A stretch of 64,000 nucleotides of DNA from Candidatus Scalindua sediminis (GTDB taxonomy: Bacteria; Planctomycetota; Brocadiia; Brocadiales; Scalinduaceae): positions 78,122-142,121 of the forward strand of contig VSDH01000004.1 of the NCBI GenBank assembly GCA_008636105.1, read 5' to 3'. The notes under the pieces are model-generated. The model searched no databases, had not been told where the DNA came from, and saw only the letters and a program-made list of their open reading frames with translations. Both the position numbers and the translations under genes were made by a program. This document shows positions 43,491 through 53,262 of this stretch, one piece after another (positions within the stretch are counted from its first letter, which is position 1; each line of letters starts with the position of its first letter).

Positions 43491-45785
43491 ATGGATAAAT
43501 CTAAAAAGGTGAGAATATTGTTCATTAATGTTAGATCTGATTATGGCGGTGGTCCATCACATATGTTTGATCTTGTAACAAATTTGAGTAGTTCTTTTGA
43601 AAAGTATGTTGCCTGTCCAATTCAAAAGCCATTTTATAATTTGTATGTGGCGAGCAAAATAACAGCATTTCCTTTACCCTTCAGATCGTTTTCTATCTTT
43701 AGCTTTTTCAAATTGATACGTTTTACTAAAAGAAACTATATAGATATTATCCACTCTCATGGAAAAGGGGCGGGAATATACAGCAGATTATTGGGGGTTT
43801 TTACTAAAAAGCCGGTAATTCATACATTTCATGGGTTTCATTATAAAAAATATTCATACTGGCTTCAAAAGTTATATTTCACCACTGAAAGGAGATTGTC
43901 CCAACTTACAGAATGCATTATAAATGTATCTGACAGTGAAAATGACGAGGGCTTACAATTAAGGTTGTTTCCAAAATCAAAGGCGAGGGTGATATACAAC
44001 GGGATTGATTTCGGGAAAATGTGGAAAAGTGAAATAGATTTAGAATTAAAAGATTTAATAAATTCTATTAAAAAAGACAATTTATTGATATGTACCGTAG
44101 CTCGTTTTGATTTTGTAAAAGGTATTGATGTGGCAATACAGGCAATGAAACATTTAAAAAAATATCACAAGAATTTTAAGTATATTTTAGTTGGTGATGG
44201 AGAGTTGAAAAATGAAATTGTAAAAGCAATAAATACTTATGATATGAGAAATCACATATTACTTTTAGGATTTAGAGATGACGTGCCGGGTATTTTGAAA
44301 ATGATGGATATTTATCTTTCTCCCTCACGAAGTGAAAGTATGTCGTTAACCTTGCTGGAAGCTATGAATGCTGGATTGCCGGTAGTAGCATCCGATATTA
44401 TAGGTAATCGAAATCTAATCAAAAATGGTTTATTGGCACAGTCTGAATGTCCCATAGATATAGCCAGGAAGCTCAGCACACTAATTGAAAATTCTCAATT
44501 AAGAGATAGATTAGCAAATAAAAGTAGAACTATGGTAAAAGAAAATTATTCTTTGGAAAGAATGGTACGCAACACTGAGTATCTATATTATGATGTTTTA
44601 AATGCAAAGAGATTGCAAATTCCTTCTTTAGGCTTAAGCAAAGCTAGAAACATGCGAGTGGGAATAAATGCCTCAAAGTTCTCAGGTGTGAATACAGGTG
44701 TGGGACGGTATACGTCTAATTTATGTAAGTCTATTTTAGAAACTGACGGTAAGAATGATTATTTTTTGTATTCACCAGGTAGAATGGGTAATACCATCAT
44801 AGCGGATAGAGCAAGAATTCGTATTAAGAAGACAGGGATAACTCTACAAAATAATACGTTAAGAATCTTATGGGAACAAGTAGCTTTACCATTCGATTCA
44901 TTGAACGATAGGCTTGATTTGTTTCACTATACCGATCATGCCCTATCCAGATTACAAAGAACACGCCCGATCATTATTACGGTACACGACATAGCTTATG
45001 TCCGTTTTCCCTGGTTATTGAATAAATCAAGGCGAATTTATAAAAAATATATATTAAGAATGTCGATTAAAAAAGCTGACATTATTATTGCAGATTCCTA
45101 TTCAACAAAGAGAGATATTGTTGAGTTCTTTAGAATTAAAGAGGAAAAGATAAAGGTTGTCTATCTTGGTGTTGAGAGTAGATTCTATCCTATCAGTAAT
45201 GTGGAGGAATATAGATTAAGAAATAATCTACCTTCAAAAATGATTTTGAACGTAGGCACATTGGAACCAAGGAAGAATGTTGTTGCTTTAATAAAAGCCT
45301 TTAAGGAATTAAAGGGAAGAGGGTTGAAAGACTGTAAATTGGTTATAGCTGGCGATAAAGGATGGCTTTATAAACGAATCTTTGATGAAGTAAAATCTAA
45401 TGATTTACAGAAGGAAGTATTGTTTTTAGGTATTGTCGAAGATGAAGACCTGCCTATGTTATATAATTGTGCCGATATATTTGTTTATCCATCACTTTAC
45501 GAAGGATTTGGATTGCCTCCTTTGGAAGCAATGGCTTGCGGAATACCAGTAATCACATCTAACACATCTTCTCTACCAGAGGTGGTTGGTAATGCAGGGA
45601 TTATGGTGGGTCCTGATGATGTTAATTCCTTATGCGAAGCAATGCATAATGTGTTAAAAGATAAGGAATTGTGGCATCATATGAGTAAAAAGGGCTTAGA
45701 AAGGGCTAAATTATTTTCTTGGGAAGAGACGGCAAGGAAAGTATTAGAGATATATGACTTGGCCATTGCGAAGAATAACCATTAA
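43491..45785 (+). CDS. Tandem GT4-GT4 glycosyltransferase (two-domain fusion)
   Basis: Two complete GT-B glycosyltransferases lie in one 764-residue chain. Domain 1 (about 1-385) starts Phe-Ile-Asn-Val-Arg-Ser-Asp-Tyr-Gly-Gly-Gly and has Ser-Pro-Ser-Arg-Ser-Glu-Ser-Met-Ser-Leu-Thr-Leu-Leu-Glu-Ala, a GT4 E-x7-E type region. Domain 2 begins at Met388 (ATG 44652) with Val-Gly-Ile-Asn-Ala-Ser-Lys and has Tyr-Pro-Ser-Leu-Tyr-Glu-Gly-Phe-Gly-Leu-Pro-Pro-Leu-Glu-Ala. Each could add one sugar in sequence. The linker is about 15 residues. A downstream initiation at 44652 cannot be excluded. Confidence 0.85.
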   Translation: MDKSKKVRILFINVRSDYGGGPSHMFDLVTNLSSSFEKYVACPIQKPFYNLYVASKITAFPLPFRSFSIFSFFKLIRFTKRNYIDIIHSHGKGAGIYSRLLGVFTKKPVIHTFHGFHYKKYSYWLQKLYFTTERRLSQLTECIINVSDSENDEGLQLRLFPKSKARVIYNGIDFGKMWKSEIDLELKDLINSIKKDNLLICTVARFDFVKGIDVAIQAMKHLKKYHKNFKYILVGDGELKNEIVKAINTYDMRNHILLLGFRDDVPGILKMMDIYLSPSRSESMSLTLLEAMNAGLPVVASDIIGNRNLIKNGLLAQSECPIDIARKLSTLIENSQLRDRLANKSRTMVKENYSLERMVRNTEYLYYDVLNAKRLQIPSLGLSKARNMRVGINASKFSGVNTGVGRYTSNLCKSILETDGKNDYFLYSPGRMGNTIIADRARIRIKKTGITLQNNTLRILWEQVALPFDSLNDRLDLFHYTDHALSRLQRTRPIIITVHDIAYVRFPWLLNKSRRIYKKYILRMSIKKADIIIADSYSTKRDIVEFFRIKEEKIKVVYLGVESRFYPISNVEEYRLRNNLPSKMILNVGTLEPRKNVVALIKAFKELKGRGLKDCKLVIAGDKGWLYKRIFDEVKSNDLQKEVLFLGIVEDEDLPMLYNCADIFVYPSLYEGFGLPPLEAMACGIPVITSNTSSLPEVVGNAGIMVGPDDVNSLCEAMHNVLKDKELWHHMSKKGLERAKLFSWEETARKVLEIYDLAIAKNNH

Positions 45786-45802
45786 AAAACACCGGATTTT
45801 AG

Positions 45803-45970
45803 AAGTTTAAGTCACAATTTCGTGAGATAAAATTTACTGATGTATATAACCATTTACTCAATGATTCCTCACTTAAGGCAGTGGTCATTGCCACTCCTGC
45901 TGCTTATCATTATCAGATGGCCAAAGAAGCTTTGCATTCCAAAAAACATGTCTTTGTAGAAGAACCCTAA
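45803..45970 (+). pseudogene. WlbA-like dehydrogenase, internal fragment (residues about 40-94)
   Basis: The 55 codons match the intact dehydrogenase at 671 from Lys40 to Pro94 with 39 identities, including Asn-Asp-Ser-Ser-Leu, Ile-Ala-Thr-Pro-Ala and His-Val-Phe-Val-Glu. The frame is preceded by TAG (45800-45802) and ends in TAA (45968-45970). It begins within about one codon of the point where the 4028-4153 fragment ends, so the two are adjacent pieces of one ancestral copy. The following 256 bases (45971-46226) hold no recognised gene. Confidence 0.87.
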
Positions 45971-46226
45971 TTATTTTTGGAGAAAGGTTTTTCATTGCCG
46001 ATAGTGTAGAAGGCCTATTTCCAGAAAAGTGAGATTTTCTCCTGTTTTTCCTGTGTCGAAAATAATATTCGTGATCCCTCCTATTTTTTTCACCCCATAT
46101 CCGGTTAACTCTGCCCCATTGCTTTGCGAAACTGGATGTGTTTCTATTTGCCCCCAATGAAGAAAGCTATGTACTATTCAATCAGTTAGCTGTTTTGTAA
46201 ATATAGCTTAAGATTTATATAAAATA

Positions 46227-46883
46227 ATGAAAGATAATTTTTTCTTTAGGAGAAAAACAACCTGGAAAACAACTCTTTCATTCAAATTAATAATCTTCTT
46301 TAGTTTTTTCTTTGTAATTGTTTTGTTTCGTAGTTTCTGGTTGCAAAGTATTTACGGTATTCTGGTTCCAGAACCTAATATAGAAGTAGCCGATGCAATT
46401 CTCATTGAAGGCTGGACAAATGATCAGGAGATACAGTTTGCAGTAGACCTGTTCAAACAAGGGTTTGGCAAGTATATATTTACTACAGGTTATAAGATTG
46501 GAAGGTTTGCTGATTGCTATAAGAGTGATAATTATGCGGAAGTTACTAAAGAGCAGATAAGTAAGATGGGCGTTGAAGATAATAAAATTATTCCAATTAT
46601 ACAATCAGAGAGAGGTACGTATAATGAGGCTATGTCCAGCAAACTTCTGTTTGAAAAATATAATATTAAAAGTGTATTGATTGTGACATCCAATTGGCAC
46701 ATGTTGAGAACATACCTCACGTACAAAAAAGTTTTTGAAGAAAAACATATAGCATTTTACCTGGCGCCTGTTGAAGCTGAAATGTGCAAGGTTAATAATT
46801 GGTGGAAAAACCATTATGGTTTGGAGTATTTATTTAGAGAATATTTGAAGCTTATATATTATTGGTTTAAGGGATATATTTGA
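46227..46883 (+). CDS. DUF218 / YdcF-ElyC-like membrane-anchored protein
   Basis: The 218-residue protein has one N-terminal transmembrane helix (about residues 20-42) and a DUF218 domain with Ala-Asp-Ala-Ile-Leu-Ile-Glu-Gly, Phe-Thr-Thr-Gly, Glu-Arg-Gly-Thr-Tyr-Asn-Glu-Ala and Val-Thr-Ser-Asn-Trp-His-Met-Leu-Arg. The family includes ElyC and SanA, which influence envelope integrity and the use of undecaprenyl carrier lipid; the catalytic role is unresolved. Its location in the assembly part of the locus is consistent with carrier-lipid metabolism. Confidence 0.82.
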   Translation: MKDNFFFRRKTTWKTTLSFKLIIFFSFFFVIVLFRSFWLQSIYGILVPEPNIEVADAILIEGWTNDQEIQFAVDLFKQGFGKYIFTTGYKIGRFADCYKSDNYAEVTKEQISKMGVEDNKIIPIIQSERGTYNEAMSSKLLFEKYNIKSVLIVTSNWHMLRTYLTYKKVFEEKHIAFYLAPVEAEMCKVNNWWKNHYGLEYLFREYLKLIYYWFKGYI

Positions 46884-47074
46884 TTTTAAAGAGTGGTAGT
46901 CTGCGAGAATGGTACAAAATGAGAGAGTCTAATGTGTGCCGCTTCTGTATGAAGGCAGATAGGCAATAATTACAGGGAGAAGGAAAATAACTAATGAATT
47001 AGGCAAGAAGATGGAATGTAAAGTGATATGATTTCTGGAGCAGGTGTCACATATTATTTATGTGGGGAAAAATT

Positions 47075-48010
47075 ATGAAGAAACGAAACTGTCCTGTATG
47101 TGACTCAATGGAAGCTAAGATAATTATGAGTTTTACTCCTGAATTATTAACTGAAGTTAATAAAGGTTATCGTCCGGAAGTATTTAAAGAGGCAGTAAAG
47201 GGCAAGGAAGAGTTTATTACCTACTCTAAGTGTCGAAATTGCAGTATGGTTTATTGCGAAAATGTATGGGATGATAATACGTTAAAGAAGATATATGAGG
47301 ATACCATTGACCATGCTATAGGTGAAGATGCAGCAATATCTATTCAAAAAAGAATGTCCATGAATCGTATTTGGATAAATATATTACGAATACTGAAACT
47401 TTTAGGAAAAAAGAAAATTGAAGATTTTAAAATCATTGACTATGGTTCAGGATGGGGAGATTTCTTGGATGTAGTTGATGTATTTGGCGTTAGCGTTGTT
47501 GGCTATGAGAGAGATAGTCTAAGGATAGCATTTGCTAAAGAACGTGGGCAAAGAATTGTTACTGATATAGATGAACTTAAATCTTTTGGTCCCGTTGATG
47601 TAATTGTTATGACTTCGGTCTTAGAGCATTTGCAAGATGTAGACGATGTTCTGAATTTAACAAAAGAAATACTGAGGCCAGGAGGGCTATTCGTTTTTTC
47701 TGTTATGGATTATCGGCCTCAATATTTAAAGAAGAATATTAATCGCTTGGAAAAAAAATTGCCGGCATTAACAAAAAATCTCAATCCTGTTGAGCATGTA
47801 AATATATACGATTATAAATCAGTTATGGCAACTCTGGATAAATATAATTATGAATTTATTTCTACGGGTTATGTTCTGCATCTAACTGATAACCTTTTTA
47901 CGAGAAACAGTATGGGATTTATAAAGTATCTCAATTGGATAGAATGGTTATCCACCTATTTCATCACATGGAAAGATCTTAGCATAGCTGTTTATTTACT
48001 CAATAAATAG
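47075..48010 (+). CDS. Methyltransferase with N-terminal zinc-binding motif
   Basis: The 311-residue protein starts with Cys-Pro-Val-Cys and has Cys-Arg-Asn-Cys about 50 residues later, forming a putative zinc ribbon. A class I methyltransferase domain follows with Ile-Asp-Tyr-Gly-Ser-Gly-Trp-Gly near 128-135 and Leu-Glu-His-Leu-Gln-Asp. This architecture is like sugar 3-C- or O-methyltransferases of the TylCIII or class-I zinc type, without assignment to one. GGGGAAAA upstream supports ATG 47075 over the ATG at 47060. Confidence 0.78.
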   Translation: MKKRNCPVCDSMEAKIIMSFTPELLTEVNKGYRPEVFKEAVKGKEEFITYSKCRNCSMVYCENVWDDNTLKKIYEDTIDHAIGEDAAISIQKRMSMNRIWINILRILKLLGKKKIEDFKIIDYGSGWGDFLDVVDVFGVSVVGYERDSLRIAFAKERGQRIVTDIDELKSFGPVDVIVMTSVLEHLQDVDDVLNLTKEILRPGGLFVFSVMDYRPQYLKKNINRLEKKLPALTKNLNPVEHVNIYDYKSVMATLDKYNYEFISTGYVLHLTDNLFTRNSMGFIKYLNWIEWLSTYFITWKDLSIAVYLLNK

Positions 48011-48129
48011 AAAATAAACTGGGCTCATAAGGATACTCTTGAAAAAAGAGAACATGCTTTCTTAAAATTGCCTTAGGTTCTTTAGAAAATATTTAGTATT
48101 CCTCTATTCATCTCCAGTCTTTTTTCTTT

Positions 48130-49479
48130 ATGGCTTTCCTAATTGATAGTGTACTCGACTTTAAGTTGCGGTTTGTTGTTTTTATGCATCTATTTATAAA
48201 GAGTAAAACTACTAATAGGATCTTAAAAAATACCACTTTCCTTGCTATTGGATCCATTGTATCAAAAGGTATTGGTTTTTTCATCTTCATTTATATTGCA
48301 AGGATTCTTGGCCCTGCATCATATGGAAATTATTGGACTATTATTGGTTTTATCAGTCTTTTCGCCATAATCACAACTTTTGGTTTAGACATGGCCGTAC
48401 TACGGGAAGGCGCAAAGAATCTTGATAATATTGATGAATACCAGAATAAACTGTTTCCCATAAGACTTTATTTATCTTTTTCTGCTATTGTTTTAACGTG
48501 TGGAATTGTATTTTTTTTGCCATACTCCTTTGAATTAAAGGCCTTAATCATCATAGCATCGCCAATACTTATAATTGGCGGTACGATACAAGCGGGTCTT
48601 TCAGAACATTTCAATACAACCTATAGAATAGTCGAAAGAATGCATCATATTGCACTCTTTCAAATAATCCGCATGATAATTTTTGTTGGGATTGTCTTAG
48701 TATTCATTTCCTATGAAAAACTCAACGTTTTATCTGTCATAATAGCCCTATTATTAAGCAGCTTTATTACACTTATACTCCGTTTTTTGCATAGCAAGAA
48801 GTATGTCCATTATAAATTTAATTTAAAAATAGACTGGGAATTTTGTAAACCATTACTTTACGTATCATTTTGGTTCGGTTTAGCAACTTTATTGGCTACA
48901 ATCATTAGTAAGATTGATATTCAAATGCTTTATTGGTTATCTTCTTCAAAAGAGGTCGGATATTACTCGGCTGCATGGCAGGTTGTTATTTGTGGTGAAA
49001 TGTTTATATCCGGTTTATCGTTGTCGTTATTTCCAACAAGTTCACGAAGTATTCTTAAACCCGGTTATTCAAGAAAATTATTTATTCTTGTGTCTATTAT
49101 AACAACTCTCTCATGTATAATAGCGGCAATAACAGTTTTTACATCAGAATCTATTATTGTTAGTCTATTTGGTGAAAGATTTCTTTCTTCGGCTGCACTT
49201 CTTTCAATACTAATCTGGTTTATACCAATAAGATTACTTATGATATGGGGAAGTCAATCCTTGGAGTGTATGAATGCCCTGAAAATCAGGTTGGTTGGAT
49301 TTGTTGTACCATTAATACTGAATATAAGTTTAAATTTCTATCTCATTCCTAAATATGATGCAATAGGTGCGGCGATTGCCTCAATTATTGCCTACCTTTT
49401 TATGCTGATAATACTGACATATCTTGGGAGAAAAGTTTTGCATGCAAAAATGAAGGGAGGCTTGAATGTCATTGAGTGA
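48130..49479 (+). CDS. wzx: Wzx-type polysaccharide flippase
   Basis: The 449-residue polytopic membrane protein has about 12-14 hydrophobic helices and the MATE/MOP-superfamily opening Phe-Leu-Ala-Ile-Gly-Ser-Ile-Val-Ser-Lys-Gly-Ile-Gly-Phe, then Arg-Ile-Leu-Gly-Pro-Ala-Ser-Tyr-Gly. Wzx proteins move undecaprenyl-pyrophosphate repeat units to the periplasmic face. Start could be 48130 or the ATG at 48184, which removes 18 residues preceding the first domain. It overlaps the next gene by 14 bases. Confidence 0.88.
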   Translation: MAFLIDSVLDFKLRFVVFMHLFIKSKTTNRILKNTTFLAIGSIVSKGIGFFIFIYIARILGPASYGNYWTIIGFISLFAIITTFGLDMAVLREGAKNLDNIDEYQNKLFPIRLYLSFSAIVLTCGIVFFLPYSFELKALIIIASPILIIGGTIQAGLSEHFNTTYRIVERMHHIALFQIIRMIIFVGIVLVFISYEKLNVLSVIIALLLSSFITLILRFLHSKKYVHYKFNLKIDWEFCKPLLYVSFWFGLATLLATIISKIDIQMLYWLSSSKEVGYYSAAWQVVICGEMFISGLSLSLFPTSSRSILKPGYSRKLFILVSIITTLSCIIAAITVFTSESIIVSLFGERFLSSAALLSILIWFIPIRLLMIWGSQSLECMNALKIRLVGFVVPLILNISLNFYLIPKYDAIGAAIASIIAYLFMLIILTYLGRKVLHAKMKGGLNVIE

Positions 49480-50197
49480 CAAAAGATGGGATGATACATG
49501 GTATGTAGGGAAGAAGCCTGCATGGCCCGAATATACGAATCTACGGATTGAATGGTTCATAGAGGAGTGCAAAGATTTGAAAAAAAAACGTGAACTTGAG
49601 AAACCGGTCATTGTTGAGATCGGAGCAGGAACAGGATGGGTAACTAAGGAATTATGCAAGTTTTTTCCAGAAAGCCCATATTATTGTACTGATATATCCA
49701 TGTTTGCCCTTAAACAGATAGAGGATTTGAACTTGGCAAATGTTAAAACAATTCACATCTCAGAACTTGTTAAAATGGGGCATATTGCAGACATTATAAT
49801 TTGTGGAGATGTTATTGAGCATGTTGAAGACCGAATGACCTTTTTTGAAACGATAACTGATATTATCAAGCCTGATAGATATCTGTTGTTAACAACACCA
49901 AATCGCTATCTTCCCAATCTTTTTCTTAATCGTTTATTGGGAAAGGAAGCAACTTCGCAACCCTATGATAGACCATTTAGCCAAAAAGAACTTGAAGACG
50001 TGATATCCAATTATAATTTTGAAATCATAAAAAGTTTTCATATGAAAGCAGAGGGTTATCAACCTATAAAGTATAGATCAATTTTACGAAAAATTGTTCA
50101 CAAGGTATTGTTATCTCTCTTAACCTCATTTCTCAATATCAAAAATTTCAACACTCACGATAGTATAATGCTAAGAGCAAAATATAAGCCATCATAA
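49466..50197 (+). CDS. Class I SAM-dependent methyltransferase
   Basis: The 243-residue protein has motif I Val-Glu-Ile-Gly-Ala-Gly-Thr-Gly near residues 49-56, Tyr-Cys-Thr-Asp-Ile-Ser and Asp-Val-Ile-Glu-His-Val-Glu-Asp, with Leu-Leu-Thr-Thr-Pro-Asn-Arg at motif III. It is a UbiG-like methyltransferase. It starts inside the end of the wzx gene. A radical-SAM gene follows after about 107 bases, repeating the methyltransferase/radical-SAM pairing seen elsewhere in the window. Confidence 0.82.
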   Translation: MSLSDKRWDDTWYVGKKPAWPEYTNLRIEWFIEECKDLKKKRELEKPVIVEIGAGTGWVTKELCKFFPESPYYCTDISMFALKQIEDLNLANVKTIHISELVKMGHIADIIICGDVIEHVEDRMTFFETITDIIKPDRYLLLTTPNRYLPNLFLNRLLGKEATSQPYDRPFSQKELEDVISNYNFEIIKSFHMKAEGYQPIKYRSILRKIVHKVLLSLLTSFLNIKNFNTHDSIMLRAKYKPS

Positions 50198-50304
50198 TGA
50201 GAATTAATTCAGTGGTTAACTCAAGAAAGTGTAGAGGCCATTTTTTTACTAGCATTACTTAGTAACACTATAGTATGTGTTAAACACAAATTACGGAGTT
50301 AATT

Positions 50305-51705
50305 ATGTCAAAGGTATTACTAATTTCACCTTTTGGTAAGCAGGTCAAGGAAAGAGAAGATCATCCTATGGGGTTGTTATATATAGGATCCTATCTCCAA
50401 AAATATAATCATACAGTTAATATTTGTGATATGACATTAGAGAGTGAAGATGTTATTGCTAAGATTAGGTCTTTTCAGCCTGATTACGTTGGTATCCAAG
50501 TAATGACTACAGAACGATTTGTTGTTTTTGATCTATGTAAAAAAATCAAAAGTATTTCCCCGGATATTTTAATAATATTGGGAGGTAGTCATGTTCTTAC
50601 AACTTCACGTGAGATTTTAGAAAACTATTATTCATATGTTGACATCATTGTTCGTGGTTATGGTGAGGAGCCTATGGCTAAAATAGTTGATGGGATTAAG
50701 CTAGATGACATCCATGGGATTTCATACTTTGATGATAACAAAAGATATCATGAGAATCCGATTAATTCCAATCTAGATTATGACTCCCTCCCAATTGCAG
50801 ACTATACTTTATTCAACCTCAATAAATACCGTTTGTATGTAGGTGACAAACTTAGCCTTCCCTTGTTTACGAGCTTGGGGTGCCCCTTTAAATGTGTATT
50901 TTGTGCCGCGGGAAGTATGTCACAGACTGTGCGTTTCTTTCAATTTCATACAATCAAAAAAACAATAGAACTGATTAAAGAGCTTGGTTTTAATGCAATA
51001 ACTATCCAGGATGATACTTTCGGTATGAACAAAGAAATAGCTGTGAAAATAATGGAAAAAATTAAGAAAATGGGAATGCTTTGTAAAATAAAGACGAGAT
51101 TAAATCTTTTAGATAAGGATTTTCTTGAATTTTTAAAAGGGCATAATTGCTTGGGGTTTCACTTTGGAATAGAAAGTGCTTCACCAAAAGTTCGTAAGAT
51201 AATAGGTAAAAAAATTAACTTAGATAAGGCAGTTGAGATAGCAAAAATTAGCAATAGACTTAAGTTTGATTCTTATGCATTTTATATGATTGGAAATCCT
51301 GGTGAAAATAGAAACGATGCCCTGTTGACCATATCATTTTCTAAGAAACTCAGAAAATTAGGTATTAAGGATTCATATGCTACGGGAGTTTATGTATTTC
51401 CAGGTACTAAACTTGAAAGAATTGCAAGGAGTGAGGGCGTGTTGCCGGATAATTTTAACTGGACTTCACCCTATCAGGAACAAAGAAATCTCCTTCTAGA
51501 TTATTCTCCTTTTGTGCCTATCTATGAATCAATGGAACTTAAAATTGAGGATATTTATGAGCTAAAATGCGAATTATTATCGTCCGGTTTGTTTTATGAA
51601 AAAGTTAGACATAATGTGGCTAGTCTATTGTCGCAGAAGATTAGGATAAACGTAAAAAGGACTTGGTTATTTAAATATATGGAAATATGGATTCTAAAAA
51701 AATAA
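50305..51705 (+). CDS. B12-binding-domain radical SAM protein
   Basis: The 466-residue enzyme has a B12-binding-type N-terminal domain (Met-Gly-Leu-Leu-Tyr-Ile-Gly-Ser-Tyr, then Gly-Gly-Ser-His-Val-Leu) and a radical-SAM core with Ser-Leu-Gly-Cys-Pro-Phe-Lys-Cys-Val-Phe-Cys near residue 195. The C-terminal part has Phe-Gly-Ile-Glu-Ser-Ala, typical of the MiaB/BchE-like group. Substrate unknown. It overlaps the polymerase gene by 19 bases, tying it to the assembly operon. Confidence 0.88.
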   Translation: MSKVLLISPFGKQVKEREDHPMGLLYIGSYLQKYNHTVNICDMTLESEDVIAKIRSFQPDYVGIQVMTTERFVVFDLCKKIKSISPDILIILGGSHVLTTSREILENYYSYVDIIVRGYGEEPMAKIVDGIKLDDIHGISYFDDNKRYHENPINSNLDYDSLPIADYTLFNLNKYRLYVGDKLSLPLFTSLGCPFKCVFCAAGSMSQTVRFFQFHTIKKTIELIKELGFNAITIQDDTFGMNKEIAVKIMEKIKKMGMLCKIKTRLNLLDKDFLEFLKGHNCLGFHFGIESASPKVRKIIGKKINLDKAVEIAKISNRLKFDSYAFYMIGNPGENRNDALLTISFSKKLRKLGIKDSYATGVYVFPGTKLERIARSEGVLPDNFNWTSPYQEQRNLLLDYSPFVPIYESMELKIEDIYELKCELLSSGLFYEKVRHNVASLLSQKIRINVKRTWLFKYMEIWILKK

Positions 51706-53063
51706 CTCTTATTACCAGGAGAGGGATAAGTATAATATCGTTTTTATTCCTGAAACCAAGAATGGTAACCTATTTACTGATATTTTCTTGTGTTTTCGAT
51801 TTGGGGTTTTTCTCTCGTTGGTTTGAGGTACCTAGAACTATTGCACGCTTCCCTTACTTTTTATCTATACTATTATGTATTAAGCTATGTATTGATTATT
51901 TTTCTTTTAAAATTTCAGCACCTCGTAATATAAAACCATTAAAAATAATTCTAAGATTTATTGCCATCCTAATTTTCATTTCTGTCATATCACTGTTTTA
52001 TAGCAACCAAAGCATTGCTATAGTAATATTCGAGCTACGTTACTATTTTCTATTATTAGTCTTATACTTAAGTATCTATTATTATTTACCATTGCCGATG
52101 GAAGAGGAAATGTTTATAAAGTCGCTAGTCATTTTGGGTTTAATTCAGATACCATTTACAGCAATACAATATTCCGCTGTTATGTTTTATGATGTACATT
52201 TATCAGTGTCGCCATTAGATTTTAGTTCAGGTACATTCTCCAACTACACTGCTCTTGTATTTCTTCAGTGCGTTGATGTAGGTTTGGTACTATTATATCA
52301 ATTAAGAAGAAATCATCCCGTATTGATTATAAATAATTATTTCTTGATATTACTCCTAATGATTCCTTTACTACTTTCCAATTCCAGAAGTGCAATGGGG
52401 TTTGTTCTGGTCATATTTATGTCAGTAATTCTGAGACAAACTTATGTAAAGAGAGACTTCGTATTTTTTTTACGGAGTTTTGCTTTAATGATTTTCCTAT
52501 CGATAGCAACGTTTGCATTATTTTATTTTTTATTTTATAGAAAACATGGTTTTAGCGAGCAGTTAAATATTGGTTATATTGTTGAATATTTTTTCCGTCC
52601 ACATGATACTGTTGCTTACAATTATGAAATGGCGAGAGGAACGTCTATATTAGTAGCTATGAAGTTAATTTCTAAGTCATTTACAACTATGATTTTTGGT
52701 GTAGGTTCCGGGAGTTTTTCTGAGACTAGTTTATTAGGTGTTAGAGGACAACATCTTCAAGTGTCTGGTCCATTGGCAGGTTTAGAGAGAATACAGGTCT
52801 CAAAGACATTGGTAGAATACGGACTTATGGGGGTAATCAATTTTTTTATCTTTTTTTTGTGTATATTCAAACATGCAAGAACGGTCGCTAAATACTATAG
52901 TGAATCTTTGTTTCTAGATATATATATTGTGATTCTCATTAGTGTATTATTGCTGTTTTTCTACGCACCAGTATTTAATGCAAATATTGTTCTTTTAGTA
53001 ATAGCATATTATATAGCGTTTTCTCATTATAATTTGGGTGAATTCAACAAGCAAGTCTTTTAA
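51687..53063 (+). CDS. wzy: O-antigen polymerase/ligase-like membrane protein (Wzy candidate)
   Basis: The 458-residue protein has about 10-12 transmembrane helices and a large periplasmic-like loop (about residues 285-360) containing Arg-His/Arg-Pro segments (Phe-Phe-Arg-Pro-His-Asp). The stretch Leu-Leu-Leu-Ser-Asn-Ser-Arg-Ser-Ala is typical of the O-antigen ligase (Wzy_C) family. The sequence is poorly conserved in general, so the assignment rests on topology and the Ser-Arg-Ser motif. Position among wzx and glycosyltransferase genes favours Wzy over the WaaL ligase. Confidence 0.72.
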   Translation: MDSKKITLITRRGISIISFLFLKPRMVTYLLIFSCVFDLGFFSRWFEVPRTIARFPYFLSILLCIKLCIDYFSFKISAPRNIKPLKIILRFIAILIFISVISLFYSNQSIAIVIFELRYYFLLLVLYLSIYYYLPLPMEEEMFIKSLVILGLIQIPFTAIQYSAVMFYDVHLSVSPLDFSSGTFSNYTALVFLQCVDVGLVLLYQLRRNHPVLIINNYFLILLLMIPLLLSNSRSAMGFVLVIFMSVILRQTYVKRDFVFFLRSFALMIFLSIATFALFYFLFYRKHGFSEQLNIGYIVEYFFRPHDTVAYNYEMARGTSILVAMKLISKSFTTMIFGVGSGSFSETSLLGVRGQHLQVSGPLAGLERIQVSKTLVEYGLMGVINFFIFFLCIFKHARTVAKYYSESLFLDIYIVILISVLLLFFYAPVFNANIVLLVIAYYIAFSHYNLGEFNKQVF

Positions 53064-53262
53064 CCTAAATACGTTATCGAAGAAACATTACACTTTGTTG
53101 TGAGTATTCTTTCTGCCTTTAAATGTTCTCTTAATTGATTCATTTAAATTTGAATTCGATCGTGGTGCATCATATCAGCCTTTGGTTTGGTTTATTTTAG
53201 GAATCCATTATTCCGGGATAATGGCTGTTAAAAAAGCTAGTTTAAACCAGTTTGAAGAAAAG

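Noticed and set aside
45885-46157. Minus-strand 90-codon frame
   Set aside because: Half of it is antisense to the wlbA-like fragment; the basic, Asn/Arg-rich product has no domain I could identify as a transposase.
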